DNA of 17,576 bases from Phoronis ovalis (taxonomy: Eukaryota; Phoronida; Phoronidae). Location: contig JAOXYB010020338.1 in the NCBI GenBank assembly GCA_028565635.1, positions 1 to 17,576 on the forward strand. Direction: 5' to 3'. Positions 1 to 12,900 of this stretch are shown one piece after another. Within the stretch, counting starts at the first letter, position 1. Every line of letters starts with the position of its first letter. The notes under the pieces were generated by a model, which did not search any database, had not been told where the DNA came from, and was given only the letters and a program-made list of their open reading frames with translations. The position numbers were made by a program, and so were the translations under genes.

Positions 1-522
1 AAGTACCAGTTATAAAATCCACGTGCTGTCGCTTCTATTTTTAGCATAAAAGCCAGCCGTATAAAATATTGTTAGGGAGGGGGGGGGTAATTTTTTTTTG
101 ACATAATTTTATTAGGGGGGTCACTGAAAGTTTGACAGTTGTTGACAAGGGGGGGGAGGGGGGTTAAAAAATTGCCTAAAAATTGTTGACATAATTAATG
201 GACGTTCCCTAATATGCTAAGAACTGAACTTTACCTTTGTGATAACATAATTTAAATGATATCTGAAAACATTTCTATTATCTGTCTTATCTCATGGCAT
301 AGAGTAACGTGGGGTGACACCTGAGTATTTTCAACTGTGCGATTACATGAACGAGATCATATAACTCGGTTTTCAACACATGCTATCAATGCTCTCTTGT
401 GGTCTACTAGCGACATTATGACCATTAATATTCCTTGCATGTATAATCTTACATCCCAAAATGAAATTTAACAAAAATTCAATGCAATTTTGTAAAATGT
501 TTTTTTAAAATATTAATTGTAG
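1..522 (+). other. 5' flanking intron of the aminopeptidase gene, with G-rich repeat at about 70-210
   Basis: No coding sequence is visible. The stretch ends in a T-rich tract and AG at 521-522, so it is read as the intron before the first visible exon. Positions 70-165 hold runs of G separated by T/A tracts. The word TTGACATAATT occurs twice, at 98-108 and 186-196, which suggests a fragment of a dispersed repeat. The upstream exon encoding the start of the protein is outside the window. Confidence 0.6.
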
Positions 523-985
523 GTCCTTGTACAGGTCCGTCTCTGACCACAGATGCGCCCCCAGCCATAACTACACAAGCCCCGGTCGTTGACGTCAGAC
601 TTCCAACTGATCTAAATCCATTACATTACACTGTGGAACTCCAACCTAACATCTACGATGGTGACCCCAAAGATTTTACATTTAACGGAAAGGTATCCAT
701 CGATATCGAATGTCAGAAAGCCACAGATCTCGTCACTCTTCACACCAACAAATTAAATATTACTAATGTGACATTTGCAGCAAAAACTGGCGATACTGAC
801 CCCATCAGCATTGCAAAGCCATTTCACATTGATACCGTCAAGCAATTCTTTCATTTATTCTTGGATAGAAATTTGGTAGTGGGAGCTGAATATACAATCA
901 GTATGGATTTTGTTGGTCCACTAGCTGATGATCTTGCTGGCCTGTACAGAAGTCAATATTTCGACAAGACGCGAAATAGAACCAT
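523..985 (+). CDS. Exon 1 (first visible): stalk and start of domain I
   Basis: The exon encodes residues 1-154 plus two bases of codon 155. A Thr/Pro/Ala-rich stalk leads into [18 protein letters not shown], the typical start of the M1 N-terminal beta domain. Sequons NIT and NVT (KLNITNVTF) suggest N-glycosylation. The acceptor is AG at 521-522. A second AG at 533-534 is 12 nt downstream and in frame, and would remove four stalk residues. The donor is GTAAGT at 986. Confidence 0.93.
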
Positions 986-3900
986 GTAAGTTTTGAATTC
1001 ATATACGTCTTTATGGTAATATCAACATTTGCCAAGCCTCTTCAGTTTCCTAAATTACAGAAATTACGGCACATTGTAGTTGAAATGTCTCGTTATTATT
1101 GCTGCTAATGTTAATTTGATGGAGACAGCCATTTATGGTTATTGGTTTTGCTTTCGTTGCTCCCATAGCCTATATGGCGTTATCTTTTTTACTTCCGTTC
1201 TTGCAGTTAATTTTAGAGCATATTTTGGTTTTACTGTTGTTAGTGGCATTATTGTTATTATTATTATTTTTTCTGTTGCTTTATCTTTGTTTCTAGTGAT
1301 CATGCTTTTATGCTGCTGATACTATCCCTACTAGTGTTATTGGGGGTAGCTTTAATTGTTTCTTTGTTTGTTTCTTTCGTTCTTTGTTTGTTTGTTTGTT
1401 TGTTTCTTCTTTCAATTTTCTACAAGCTATATTTCGAAGATGGTTTAAGGCAAAGGTACGGTGATTGAGGTATAACATCCCTCGGATAGGTCATTGTTGA
1501 TATTGAGGTAAAAAGGCCATTTAAAGGTCAAATTTCTAAAATTGCTCAAGACGTTGGTATCGGGTGACATCATTTGTACGCCCTCTAAGGTTATTTCGAT
1601 GCGTAAAGGTCAGATTTTTACTCTTTGGCATCTTTCGAATTAATTTATAGAGCAAAAAAGCTGTACCTCGAGAACATTTATATTTACAGGCTTGTAGCTT
1701 GTAGTGATATTTACCTATCATTTGAAATTAAATTACTTTCCTAAGTAAAAACTCATTAATAATCTCTTCTAGTCACATAGCCACTACACTGCTTGCACCT
1801 ACTGATGCCCGGAAGACGTTTCCTTGCTTTGATGAACCTGCTCTAAAAGCCACCTTCAATGTAACTTTGGTCAGAAAACAACATATGGTTAGCTTATCAA
1901 ATATGCCTCGTTACGAAGAAGAATCGAGGTAAGGACAAATATGGTTCCAATTATATCATTAAGTCTTTTTTGCAGACATATTGCCACGTCGCAAATGCAA
2001 CCGACAGACGCTAGAAAGACATTCCCTTGTTTTGATGAGCCCGCTATCAAATCTAATTTTACAGTGACATTGGTTAGAAAAGAGCCGATGATAAGTTTAT
2101 CAAACATGCCTATCAACATTACTCAAGACAGGTATTATAAAATTAAAAATTATACAATTATAATGTATATGTCATCACTGTCTAGTCAACTTTATCAGCA
2201 TGCAACTTAATGTTCAACATAATATCACATGCGTTGCGTTATTAGATATATGTTACAAATTCAAACTGCACAGGCAATATAGAAAATGTAAGTATGACAG
2301 TAGATATAGATCACATTTCTATTTCCTACAGTACATATGCTATTTGTTCTAGGGGGGACGGCTGGCGGGCGGATCACTACGAAACAACAGTGAAAATGTC
2401 CACATATCTACTAGCATTCATCGTATGTGATTTTGAGTATGTTGAGAAGAATACAACAACTGGCGTGACTGTGAGAGTTTGGGCAAGGAGAGAAGCAATA
2501 AATCAAACCCAGTATGCCTTGGAGGCTGGAGTCAATATAACTGAATATTTCGAATATTATTTTAACGTAACTTTTCCTCTCCCCAAACAAGGTGAGCTAG
2601 TATATAGTAATAACGGGCTAGAAAATAAATGCAATTGTATACTTAAAATTAAAACAGAATCGAAACTGGATACTTATTTTTTTCAAATTTTTTTTCAACA
2701 CGTTAACTAACTTGCCAACTTTTCTACAGATATTTGTAGGCACCACACGAATAACCTTGTAACTGAATCTTAAATATGAAGTATACTAGTGTGGAAAGTT
2801 CTCAACGACATAAAATCAGTAATGCATTTTCATTTCTATAGTCTACATACTATGCAATGGATTTGAATTACTGTTGTTGGTTTGGGACATATTCTTCTTA
2901 GTTTATGCACCCACATTCTAAAATCAATGCCTAATGAAATTTGCTTCTGTTTTTATATATTTTCAGACATGATTGCTATACCGGATTTTGCTGCTGGTGC
3001 TATGGAAAATTGGGGATTGATTACTTACCGTGAGACAGCATTATTATATGATCCTCATGTGTCATCTGCTAGCAATAAACAACGTGTTGCTGTAGTCGTA
3101 TCTCACGAACTTGCTCACCAGGTAAGAATTTCTCAAAACAGGTACAATCTAGGATGATGCGCTCTCCCTCTACATGTAGAGTCGTTCGGACACCACTATT
3201 TTGAAAAATGTGTATGACGAGACGTTTTTAAAAGACAATATAGTAGAGTCGGCTATATCATATCGTTTAATGGGATCAATAAAAGCAGTATATTATTTTT
3301 ATACATAAAATATACGTCTCCACCGCTAAAGGCTTTCTCTACATTGTATAACAGCATATCAATGTAAACGCACCATTCCATAAATGGCGCTCCATTGGAC
3401 ACCAAACGTATTTAGTTTTTTTAAAGCTTTTTAAGCAGTATACATTGAACCTTTAACTATTAAAACATCTTTTAAAATACTTCTTGAGGTTATTCCATTG
3501 ATATTGCCAGCAAGAGACATTAACGCAGTTTTTTTGTATGCAAATTGTTAAATAAGCCATTCCGTAACTGGGTTTTAGATTTTGGAATGACGTTATTGTT
3601 TTATACAAAATCACTTATTTTACAGTGGTTTGGAAATTTGGTATCGCCTAAATGGTGGGATGATTTGTGGTTAAACGAAGGATTTGCCAGTTACGTAGAG
3701 TATATTGGAGTGGATCGCATTGAACCAGCTTGGGCAATGGTATAAATGCCGTTTTTTATGTCGTATCTTTGCTCAGACAAGTATTTCGTACTTTATAATT
3801 TTGTTCATTTCAGTTACTAGTCGACACATGGTACATAATAGCATGCCGCACTGTATTACGTTTTAATTTATCAAAAGCTAAATACAATACAACTTTGCTT

Positions 3901-6900
3901 TGTATATGCAAAAACGGATACCTCCCAAATAATTAAGACAAATCAAATGTTTCAACGTTCATTTCATAAATATCATACAAGTATGCTTCACCTGGAAGAC
4001 GACTCTCACAATCCCGGGGGAGTACTCAAGGTTTTCTGACTACGGGGATGTGCCGCGGAACCCAATCCAACATTTTAGCTTGCAGTAGCAAACCCAATCC
4101 AATTTTTTTGAAATATAAGGGTAGCAATCCAAATTTTGTGAAATTTAAAGGTACGGTAGCAATCCAAAATTTTAAATATTTGAGTAGCAATCCATTTTTA
4201 CGCAAACTGACTGATACAAGCCAAATTCCAAAAATCGTTTTATGGATACAAACCTAAAATTAATCCAAATTATTTGCTGTAAGCAGCGGGTAGCAATCCA
4301 AATTTTTGAATTTCTTTACGGTAGCAATCCAAAAAAAATCCGTAAGAAGTATACAATCCAAATCCAAAATTTTCAACTGGGCTGCACACCCCAACTAAAC
4401 ATACCTTGAGTACCCAACCGGGCTCACAATGTCTCTACTGTTTTTTAGAAACAACAATTCATCACTGAAGATTTACAAGATGTCATGAGGTCTGATGGAT
4501 TAGGCTCTTCCCATCCCATTTTTGTACCTGTGAACCATCCTGATGAAATTAACGAAATATTTGATAGAATATCTTATGCAAAGGTTTGTTACTATAGGGA
4601 TTATAGTCCTGTGCTTGCGATTGAACAATAACTCCCGCAATAACTTAAGATAAATGTTTGACCGTGCACAAGATGAAACACCCTGTTTCAGCCTGTACTT
4701 GTACCATTCTTTGTGCTGTACTAACAAGCAACGGCACGTGTATACATGTATATTTTAAAAGCACTACAGTGACACATTATGCAGCCACAGACAGTTTCCA
4801 ACACTATGTTTGGTTCTATTTATACTATTTACAGGGTGCATCCATAATCCGTATGATGAACTTCTTTTTAACAGAAGATACTTTCAGGCAGGGATTATCT
4901 GTGAGTATTGTTTGAAAATATTCTTAACTATTCATAGCACAAGACACCTATTAAGTAGAATGTAAGATTTAGCATTGCTCCACGCATGCGCAGTGCATTA
5001 TATGCGCTTAACAGCAATCCAGAACAATGTGTTAAGTGAAATATACGAGACAATTAATCTGTCAGAAAGTCAAGTATTGCTTAATTTCAACCTACAAGAT
5101 GCAATATTGGTTACTGCTTTTTTAACTTAATAAAACAAGTTTGTTACGAAAGAGAACAGGATTCATTTACATATTTATATATTTTTCCAGAATTATCTGA
5201 AGGCTTTAGCGTATGGTCCAGCTACTCACGATGATTTGTGGAATTATTTAACACAGGCAAGAAATGTAAAATTAACGAGTTAGCTTGTGTTATATTTTAC
5301 TAATTAAAATGTTAAACACATAGCCCTGCAAAGACTTACAAATAATATCGATAACTGCATGATTAAGTTGTCCCTACTTGTACTTGATATTGCATGCAGC
5401 ACAGCCTCTGAGACAATCCCTCAATCTGCAATGAAGGCATATAATTGCATTCATGAAAGACAAAGCGATTACTGAAGTGCATCTTTGGATATACCTAGGG
5501 AATCAGCAATTCATATGTATTTAGGTTAGCTGTTGAGGCTTTCCCTTCCAAGGTGATTTATCTGAGAAACACTTAGAGACACCTGTCGCCAGTCAAGTTT
5601 TGACACGTAAATATCAGGCCCAAGTCGAAAAACATTTATTTATCCAAAATTGCTAAATTAAAAAATTCAAATATGTACTTCTTCAAATACCTCAAGGTTC
5701 CGTTTTGACTTTCTTGATTACTTGTTTCACCAAAAATTTGAAAAATGATTTTAGAAGCAAAAAACACAGTTTATATAACTCTAAGTTAAATTCACATTAT
5801 AGTACGATATTAAAATACACTTACGCATAAAGTCTACAATCACCATGTGTAATCTAGGCACGACAAATATAATAAAAGTACATTGAAAGATATCACATCG
5901 TTTATACTGTCACTACTAAAGTATTTTTATTTCATTAAATCTTTGTTGAAATAAATATGCACATATACGTAAAAGTAATAATGTTATATTATGGTTTAAT
6001 CTTTAGGCTGACGTTGGTAAGAGGAACCTGACTGTTAAAACAATCATGGACACTTGGACCCTTCAGATGGGCTTCCCGGTTGTTACTGTGGCTCGTACTG
6101 ATAATAATCAACTGTCACTTACTCAAAGCCATTTTCTATTTGATCCTACGCAGCCACCTTCAGGAAAATACCATTCACCTTTCAAGTAAGTTTTATACAA
6201 ATTTTACAAGCGAATGTTTTAGAGATATAAACGTAATATAATTGCTTATTCACAGCTCTATGGCGCGACTGGCAAAATGCTAACAGTTCTTGATCTGCAT
6301 GTAACTTTAACGTGAATTTTACAGCAGGGTCGATCTATGTATATATGATCCCTGCCGCCTTCTGTATGAGTAATTACTTGGCATACAGATTCATTATTGG
6401 ACTAAATTGATATTGGATTATTGCCTCACTGAATGCATCTGTCATCAAATTAACTTTAATTCAGATGATATCTTTAAGTTTTGAATTATTTTACCTTAGT
6501 TGGAACGTATGCATAGGGCCATAGTTGCGTATCTCAGTTAGCCTTGAAACTAGAGTAAGGTGAATACTATATATTATTTCATTGTTTATTTTAATATTCA
6601 AATATCACATTACAATTTGCAACTCGTTAATACAAGTGTTGCTGTTTAAATGTATCTTAGTTATTTAAAAACGTATATCCTATTTTTGCAATTCTTCTAG
6701 CTACACGTGGGAAATTCCTTTCACTTACACATCTCAAAGCGAAATGGACTGGAGTGGAGACAATATTGATTGGATGCATAAAGCTGTTGCAACAAGTACG
6801 AAACAAGCTTTTGTCAACTACAGAATATGATAAAACAGAGCAGTCATCAAAGCTTTTAGCGTTATCATGACATGTTCATGTCTGCAGAGCTTTCCTAGAG

Positions 6901-9900
6901 GCATTAATGTTCATATCGTTATAACACTCAGTGATACAAAGGAATTACAAAACTTGGTAGTAAAGGCAGTAAAGGGTTCTATTTCATTATTTTGTTTCGT
7001 AGTTGTCATATGTTTATTTTTTTTTGTTACAAGAAAGATTAAACAGTCATGGCGAATTTCACTAATATTTTTTGCGTAACTAGTCCCTTCAGATTGAGGT
7101 TACTTTGACATCATCATATTATACCTGCATCATTAAGGTCACACCTGTCATCCAATAAAACATTTTTATTATAGCAGGGCTAAAGTATCTAAATCACACG
7201 TATCTAAAGTATCTAAAATAATTTTTATTATTTTGTCTTGTAATAGCAACTGTAGCGCTGAGAGGGAGTCCTCCGCTTGAAGACTGGTATATTGCTAACG
7301 TACAAGAATTTGGATACTACAAAGTCAATTATGATTACTCCAACTGGGACAAATTAATAGTTCAACTTAGCAATAATCACACTGTAAGTCAAGCAAGTTT
7401 CTAAATTTATTATTAAAACTAGATATCATTATTTGTAGAATAGATATTCATTAAAATATTTAATCCGTTTAGTTTCAAAAATAATCATAATTTTTATCCA
7501 CTTATCTAAAAATGCGCCACAGTCATAATGGTGGGCGCAATCACTGAAACACTAAACGGAATACTGTTTTTACACAGACGCAGAATGTCATGCATAACAT
7601 GTTTATGCGTTTCTAAATTCACTTAATTGCAGGCAATCCATGTCATAAACAGAGCACAACTTATTGACGATGCATTTTCGCTACAAAGGTACGTATTGCA
7701 ACACTTTTGAATAATTGAATGGATTTTGCAACTAAGCAATATATTCTAGAGTTAGTACTTGCATGTGTAATTGCTATGGAATTGGCGGTTACCGAATTTG
7801 TACAGCACTAATTTATCAGCTTTTGCTGTCAGTGTATATGTACAGAGATGGATGACTAAATAGTTTGACAGTGCCTACAGCTTCTTCAAGCGATTAATTA
7901 CAAATTTTAAAAAATGTATATATTTAATGACTAGATCTGGTGAGGCGAATGATCCTCTTCTACATATGAAGACAACGGAATACTTAATTAACGAAACAGA
8001 TTACCTCCCCTGGGATGCAGCTTTAAGTAATTTGAATTACATTAGCCGAATGTTGAAACGCTCAGCTTATTATGGATACTATGAGGTAATTTTTAGTTTA
8101 TCTCTTTTCACTATTGAGACCGGGTATTTAATGGCTTACTGTAAAAACACTAGCATACAAAATTGATCTGCAATCTGCACAGCTAAAGTGGACAAAGAAT
8201 ATACAAATGGATGTCAAATAAATTAATCAGGTTGGTAATGCATATTAAGCATATAAATATTCCCCGAAGATTTCATTAAAAGAAATATAACTAGTAGTAT
8301 AGTAGTATCTATCACCACCACCACTACCACCAGATGGCAGCCATTAATAACCATGTTGTGGGATGACAGCAGGGTTTATAGAGAAACAGAGATGCGGAGG
8401 GGGGGGGGGGGTGCTTACATCATGCATGATCAACTTATCAGTATTATTAGACACTAGTTATCGTGCTTCTGAAGAAGTCTTCAGAGTGAAGATGCAAGTG
8501 TAGGTACTATATAAGCAAATGTTCGAGTGTATAAGAACAGCGAGGGGTGGCTTGTCAGCTGTACTTACAGGGAACATGTACTTATGTAACTAAAGGTAAA
8601 CCAACCACCTGCTTGATAATTGTGTAATTTCTACAAAAATAGAGATATTAGACTAAGGATAAGTATGTTAATCACACTTATAGTTCTTACTACCGTGTAA
8701 TTATGTATGAAAAAACAGTTTCTGTCTTCATAAATTTATCCTGTCAACAATTGGACTATAGGTGGACTATTTTTTTTTTAGAAATATATGCTGAAACAAA
8801 TTCGACCTCTTTATGACGCCATGGGATGGAATGATATGGAAAGTGACCCCCATCTTGATCAGTAAGTAACTATCGATATCTCTGTACTCAATCTTAGTTT
8901 TGTTCTCTTAGCGACTATAACTATGAGACTGAACTTGGTGGCTGCTGTGTTGGACAGGTTTACACAATATAGATCTTCAACATTATTTTGCTCAAGTTAC
9001 AATAAAAGAGTGTATTTACATATTTTCTGAAAGAATGCCAGTAAAGTGTCTACGTACATATAAATACGTAATTCATTTTTATTTAACTAGGTTAAATGAC
9101 CTGTATAACTACTATTTTGGGTTAATAAGTAAATTTTTTGGTGGACACATTTTTCAAACTTCTCATCATTTTCAATTTAAAACAACGCAATGTCACCATG
9201 CATTTCTCACTAATACACTGAGCTACACCTTGTAGATATAAAAGAATCTATGCACTTGACCATGCTTGTGCGCGAGGATATCAACCGTGTCGAGATAACG
9301 CATCTGCACTTTACAAAGAATGGATGGAGAAGTCCGATCCAGATATGGAAAATCCGTAAGAAAACTATTTGCTTTTCTTTTAAGAATATACAGTTTTCTC
9401 CCTGAAAAACACACAGAACAGTAATGAATAAAAATCGATCACCATATGCGACTTGTAGTCGGTGTTTCAATACTTAATTACACGTTTGTGCAATCCAATG
9501 GAATATTCAACTGGACTGTGACTGCATATTTCTCTTTTTCAGAATCCGTCCGAATCTAAAATCTTTAGTGTACTGTAACGCTATTTCCAACGGTGGAGTT
9601 AAAGAGTGGGATTTTGCCTATAAGCGATATATTAACTCCAACGTTGCCAGCGAGAAATCAAAATTGCTGTATTCTATGGCCTGTTCACGCACAGTATGGA
9701 TTTTAAGCAGGTAGCATTAAAAACTATATAGTACACCAGCTATCTGAGGTAACAGCGAGGTAACAAAAGCCGTGATTTGGAAAATTATCACCTAATAAAT
9801 ACCAGAAACCAACTTTCGCTAGTTAATATATGATGATGAGGGGGACAAATGATAAACTGCCGTTATATATTAAAAATACGAGAAAGTTTGGATGACAAAT

Positions 9901-12900
9901 TTCTTTCATCCTCTGTTAAATGCCTGCTGCTTGTCCCATCTGGAAGTCTGGCCTAATCTCCCATAATGAAAGACTGCTTCTAGAAGTCATCAAGAAAATA
10001 TAAGCGTTAACAGGTTTGGTTCTGTGTTGGAAAAATACGTTGCACAATATGTTCACAATTCCTTTTCTAGTGTAGCGCCATCGCTTCACCCCTTCAGAAT
10101 TTGCTCAGTTTTGAACATTTTTTTATTTCTAACTGCTATTTTACTTTAGATATTTGAATTGGACTTTGGATACCAGTCGCGTACGTAAACAAGATGCAAC
10201 CTCGACTATAGTATCGATCTCAAGGAATTCAATAGGGAGATCCCTAGCCTGGGATTTTGTACGAGCAAATTTTGATTACATTCGTGGATCGTAAGTATAT
10301 TTGGTTTATCTCTCGTTCTTTAGATATTATATATGACGTACATTGATTTTAATGTTTTAGCATAATCTACAAATTCCGAAAAATGTTAACCGCGAAATAG
10401 AAACTCCAAATTCAGCATAGTTGGCTTACTACTTTGAAGCTTAAGATACCCATTCCGCCTGGAGGTCACTCGGATATAAAGTGGGTACGCATACTCATTA
10501 ACCGGCAAAATCGCGTGGCAAGGGTGTGTTTTAAGGACTGAGCGGGTTACGTGTATAGAGTAGAAGTCAGCAGTTTTGAGCAAAAACAGTTACTTTTTTG
10601 GCCCTGGTATTTTGTGATGGAAGTCTTAGAGCATGAGGATGTTTAAAGGCGAGTTTAGGGGGGGTTTGGGCGGTACCATTTTGGGAGAAGTTTTGTCTAG
10701 GGGTCACTTTTCATGCTTCTCGACCACTTGGTTAGTCTTTTTTTCAGACCATTCATAAGAATGGGTACCTACTTTATCCCTGATCTCCCCATGCCATTCC
10801 TTGGTGCTTTGTGAACGTATGGCATTGCAAAGTTACGGAATAACAATTGCTGTTAAGTAGATATGGTCCATGTTTCATTGCTTTTAAATCTATTTGATTT
10901 TCAGTACGGAGCATAACTTTGCTACCTTGCACAATTTTATAAAAGAAGTAACAAGGGATTTTAATTCTATTGTTGAATACGAGGAGGTACATTATCGTGT
11001 GATTATTGGTCGCTTTTTTAACTATTTATTCATGATTGTTTTATGCATTATTACCCACTAAAACATAATGTTTTAATGCACAATAACCACTAAAACACTG
11101 GTGCTAGTTCTACCTGCAGATCTCACAAAAAGTGCAAAATACTATAGCAAATGTGTTATACTAACAGTTATTGTACATATCACTCCATATTCACGACATG
11201 TTTCTTCACAAAACAGTAAGTTACCCACAAAACACATATTTATAATTGCCGAGCCCAATTTCTGTTATAATGAAAGGATGGATTATAAGGTACATAAGAC
11301 TCTGCGCGTACTCCTTCTCGATTGTTAATACAGTATTGAGAGTCCATAATATAGTACACATCAGCTGCATATGCCGGTTAATTTTTTCCCCACTTAGCAT
11401 AGCCTGTTGTAAAGTTATACAAAAGTTGCAAGAGAATTTATTTTTAACAGTGAAGATGACTTCTAGGGAGGCACTTCATGGAAAATTTGGACTCGATGGT
11501 CGATACATATTTTCCAGATGAACATTTTGATAGCTCATCGATACGACTAAAGCTGTTTGGAGGAAAATTAAAAATAAAAAAAAAACGATTTCCGTTTCTA
11601 GTGGTGACAATATGCATACTAGAGCAAACTGTAAAGTCATTTGGCTCAGATGTTTTGGCTTGGATTAATTTGTATTAAGAGTTGCTTACGACATGGAAAA
11701 ATTGATAAATATTATTGTATTCGCATAAAATCACTATGCCAACAGAACAAGGTATAAATGTTTACCACGAAAAACAATAGTATTACACTGTAATAGTGGT
11801 ATTATTCCTTTACATCAACTCATATTTACTACAATGACTAGAATAGCATAACATTGTTTCACTAGGTTAAACTGAACGTCTGTTTCTAAATCGCCGTTTC
11901 ACACCCCCATTTCATAGGAACAAATTATATCATACTAGCTAGATATGCGGTACCTGATGGTACATGTATGTTTATCAAATTTGCAGATACGGAACAGGAT
12001 TCTTCTCCTTCTCTAATCTACTCAGTGGAATTACATCATCCTTCAACACAGAATTCGATCTGCAACAGGTGAGAGCATTTTTAACAATAATTAATTAATT
12101 CAACAATATAAGGCTAGAGTATGTATTTAATTACTGAAATTGTTACACAAAGTAATGTTTCGTATAATTTTTAGTCTGAATAAGATCCAACAGCAATCAT
12201 CCCCCTGTTTAATCAAAATAGACAACTCTATGCCGATCTGGTATATACCGATCCGGTATAGATTTAATTGTGATAGCTATTAAAAGTCCCCTTTTAAAAG
12301 AAAGTAGGATATTCCGACTCTTCACCTCTAAAATAGATTACTACATGTACCCCCCCCCCCCCAAAGTTGAAAATATATAGCTAGTACATTACATAGTGGC
12401 ACGTGATCTAAGCAATAATTTGTTTATGAATCCGAGATTTAGTTTCAATTGTATCTGCATAAACATGTTCAGTGATCACAACATCCAAAAATTGATGTGC
12501 TTGTGTTGTCGATTCGATCAATATAAATAACAATATTTACATTTTATCAAACTTAAATCATACATCCAACATCAAGTTGTAACATATACGTCATTTTACT
12601 TTCCATTAACTGCCAATGCGTTAATTTGTTTTTATCATATAGCTACGGGAGTTTAAAGACAAATATCCAGATCTTGGATCCGGATCCCGTGCCTTCGATC
12701 AAGCTATCGAAAAAACCCAGTCAAATATCAAATGGATGAATGACAATGAAGAAAGAATCGGAATGTGGCTGAAGGACCGTGCTTATTAATCCCGAGCGAC
12801 TTTTCCATCGTTCGTTCTATGGCAGAATTCGCAAATTTGCTAAATTTAGTAAATGCCCCCGTGGCTTTATGGAATCTTCTGATCTCCTGTAATGAATAAT

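Noticed and set aside
1080-1319. 79-codon hydrophobic open frame in intron 1
   Set aside because: It is AT/T-rich low-complexity sequence inside an intron whose borders are well defined by the flanking APN exons. No family pattern or splice support is seen.
4048-4257. 69-codon open frame
   Set aside because: It is produced by the CAATCCAA repeat array of the MITE-like element.
10386-10583. 65-codon minus-strand open frame
   Set aside because: It has no recognisable domain and lies in an intron of the opposite-strand gene. It is at most an old repeat.
11421-11520. Possible lost terminal-exon copy for exon 18a (LQE... then SREA...)
   Set aside because: The acceptor-like AAAAG lacks a pyrimidine tract, the frame stops early, and the conserved GSGxRA...IEKTxxNIKW core is absent.
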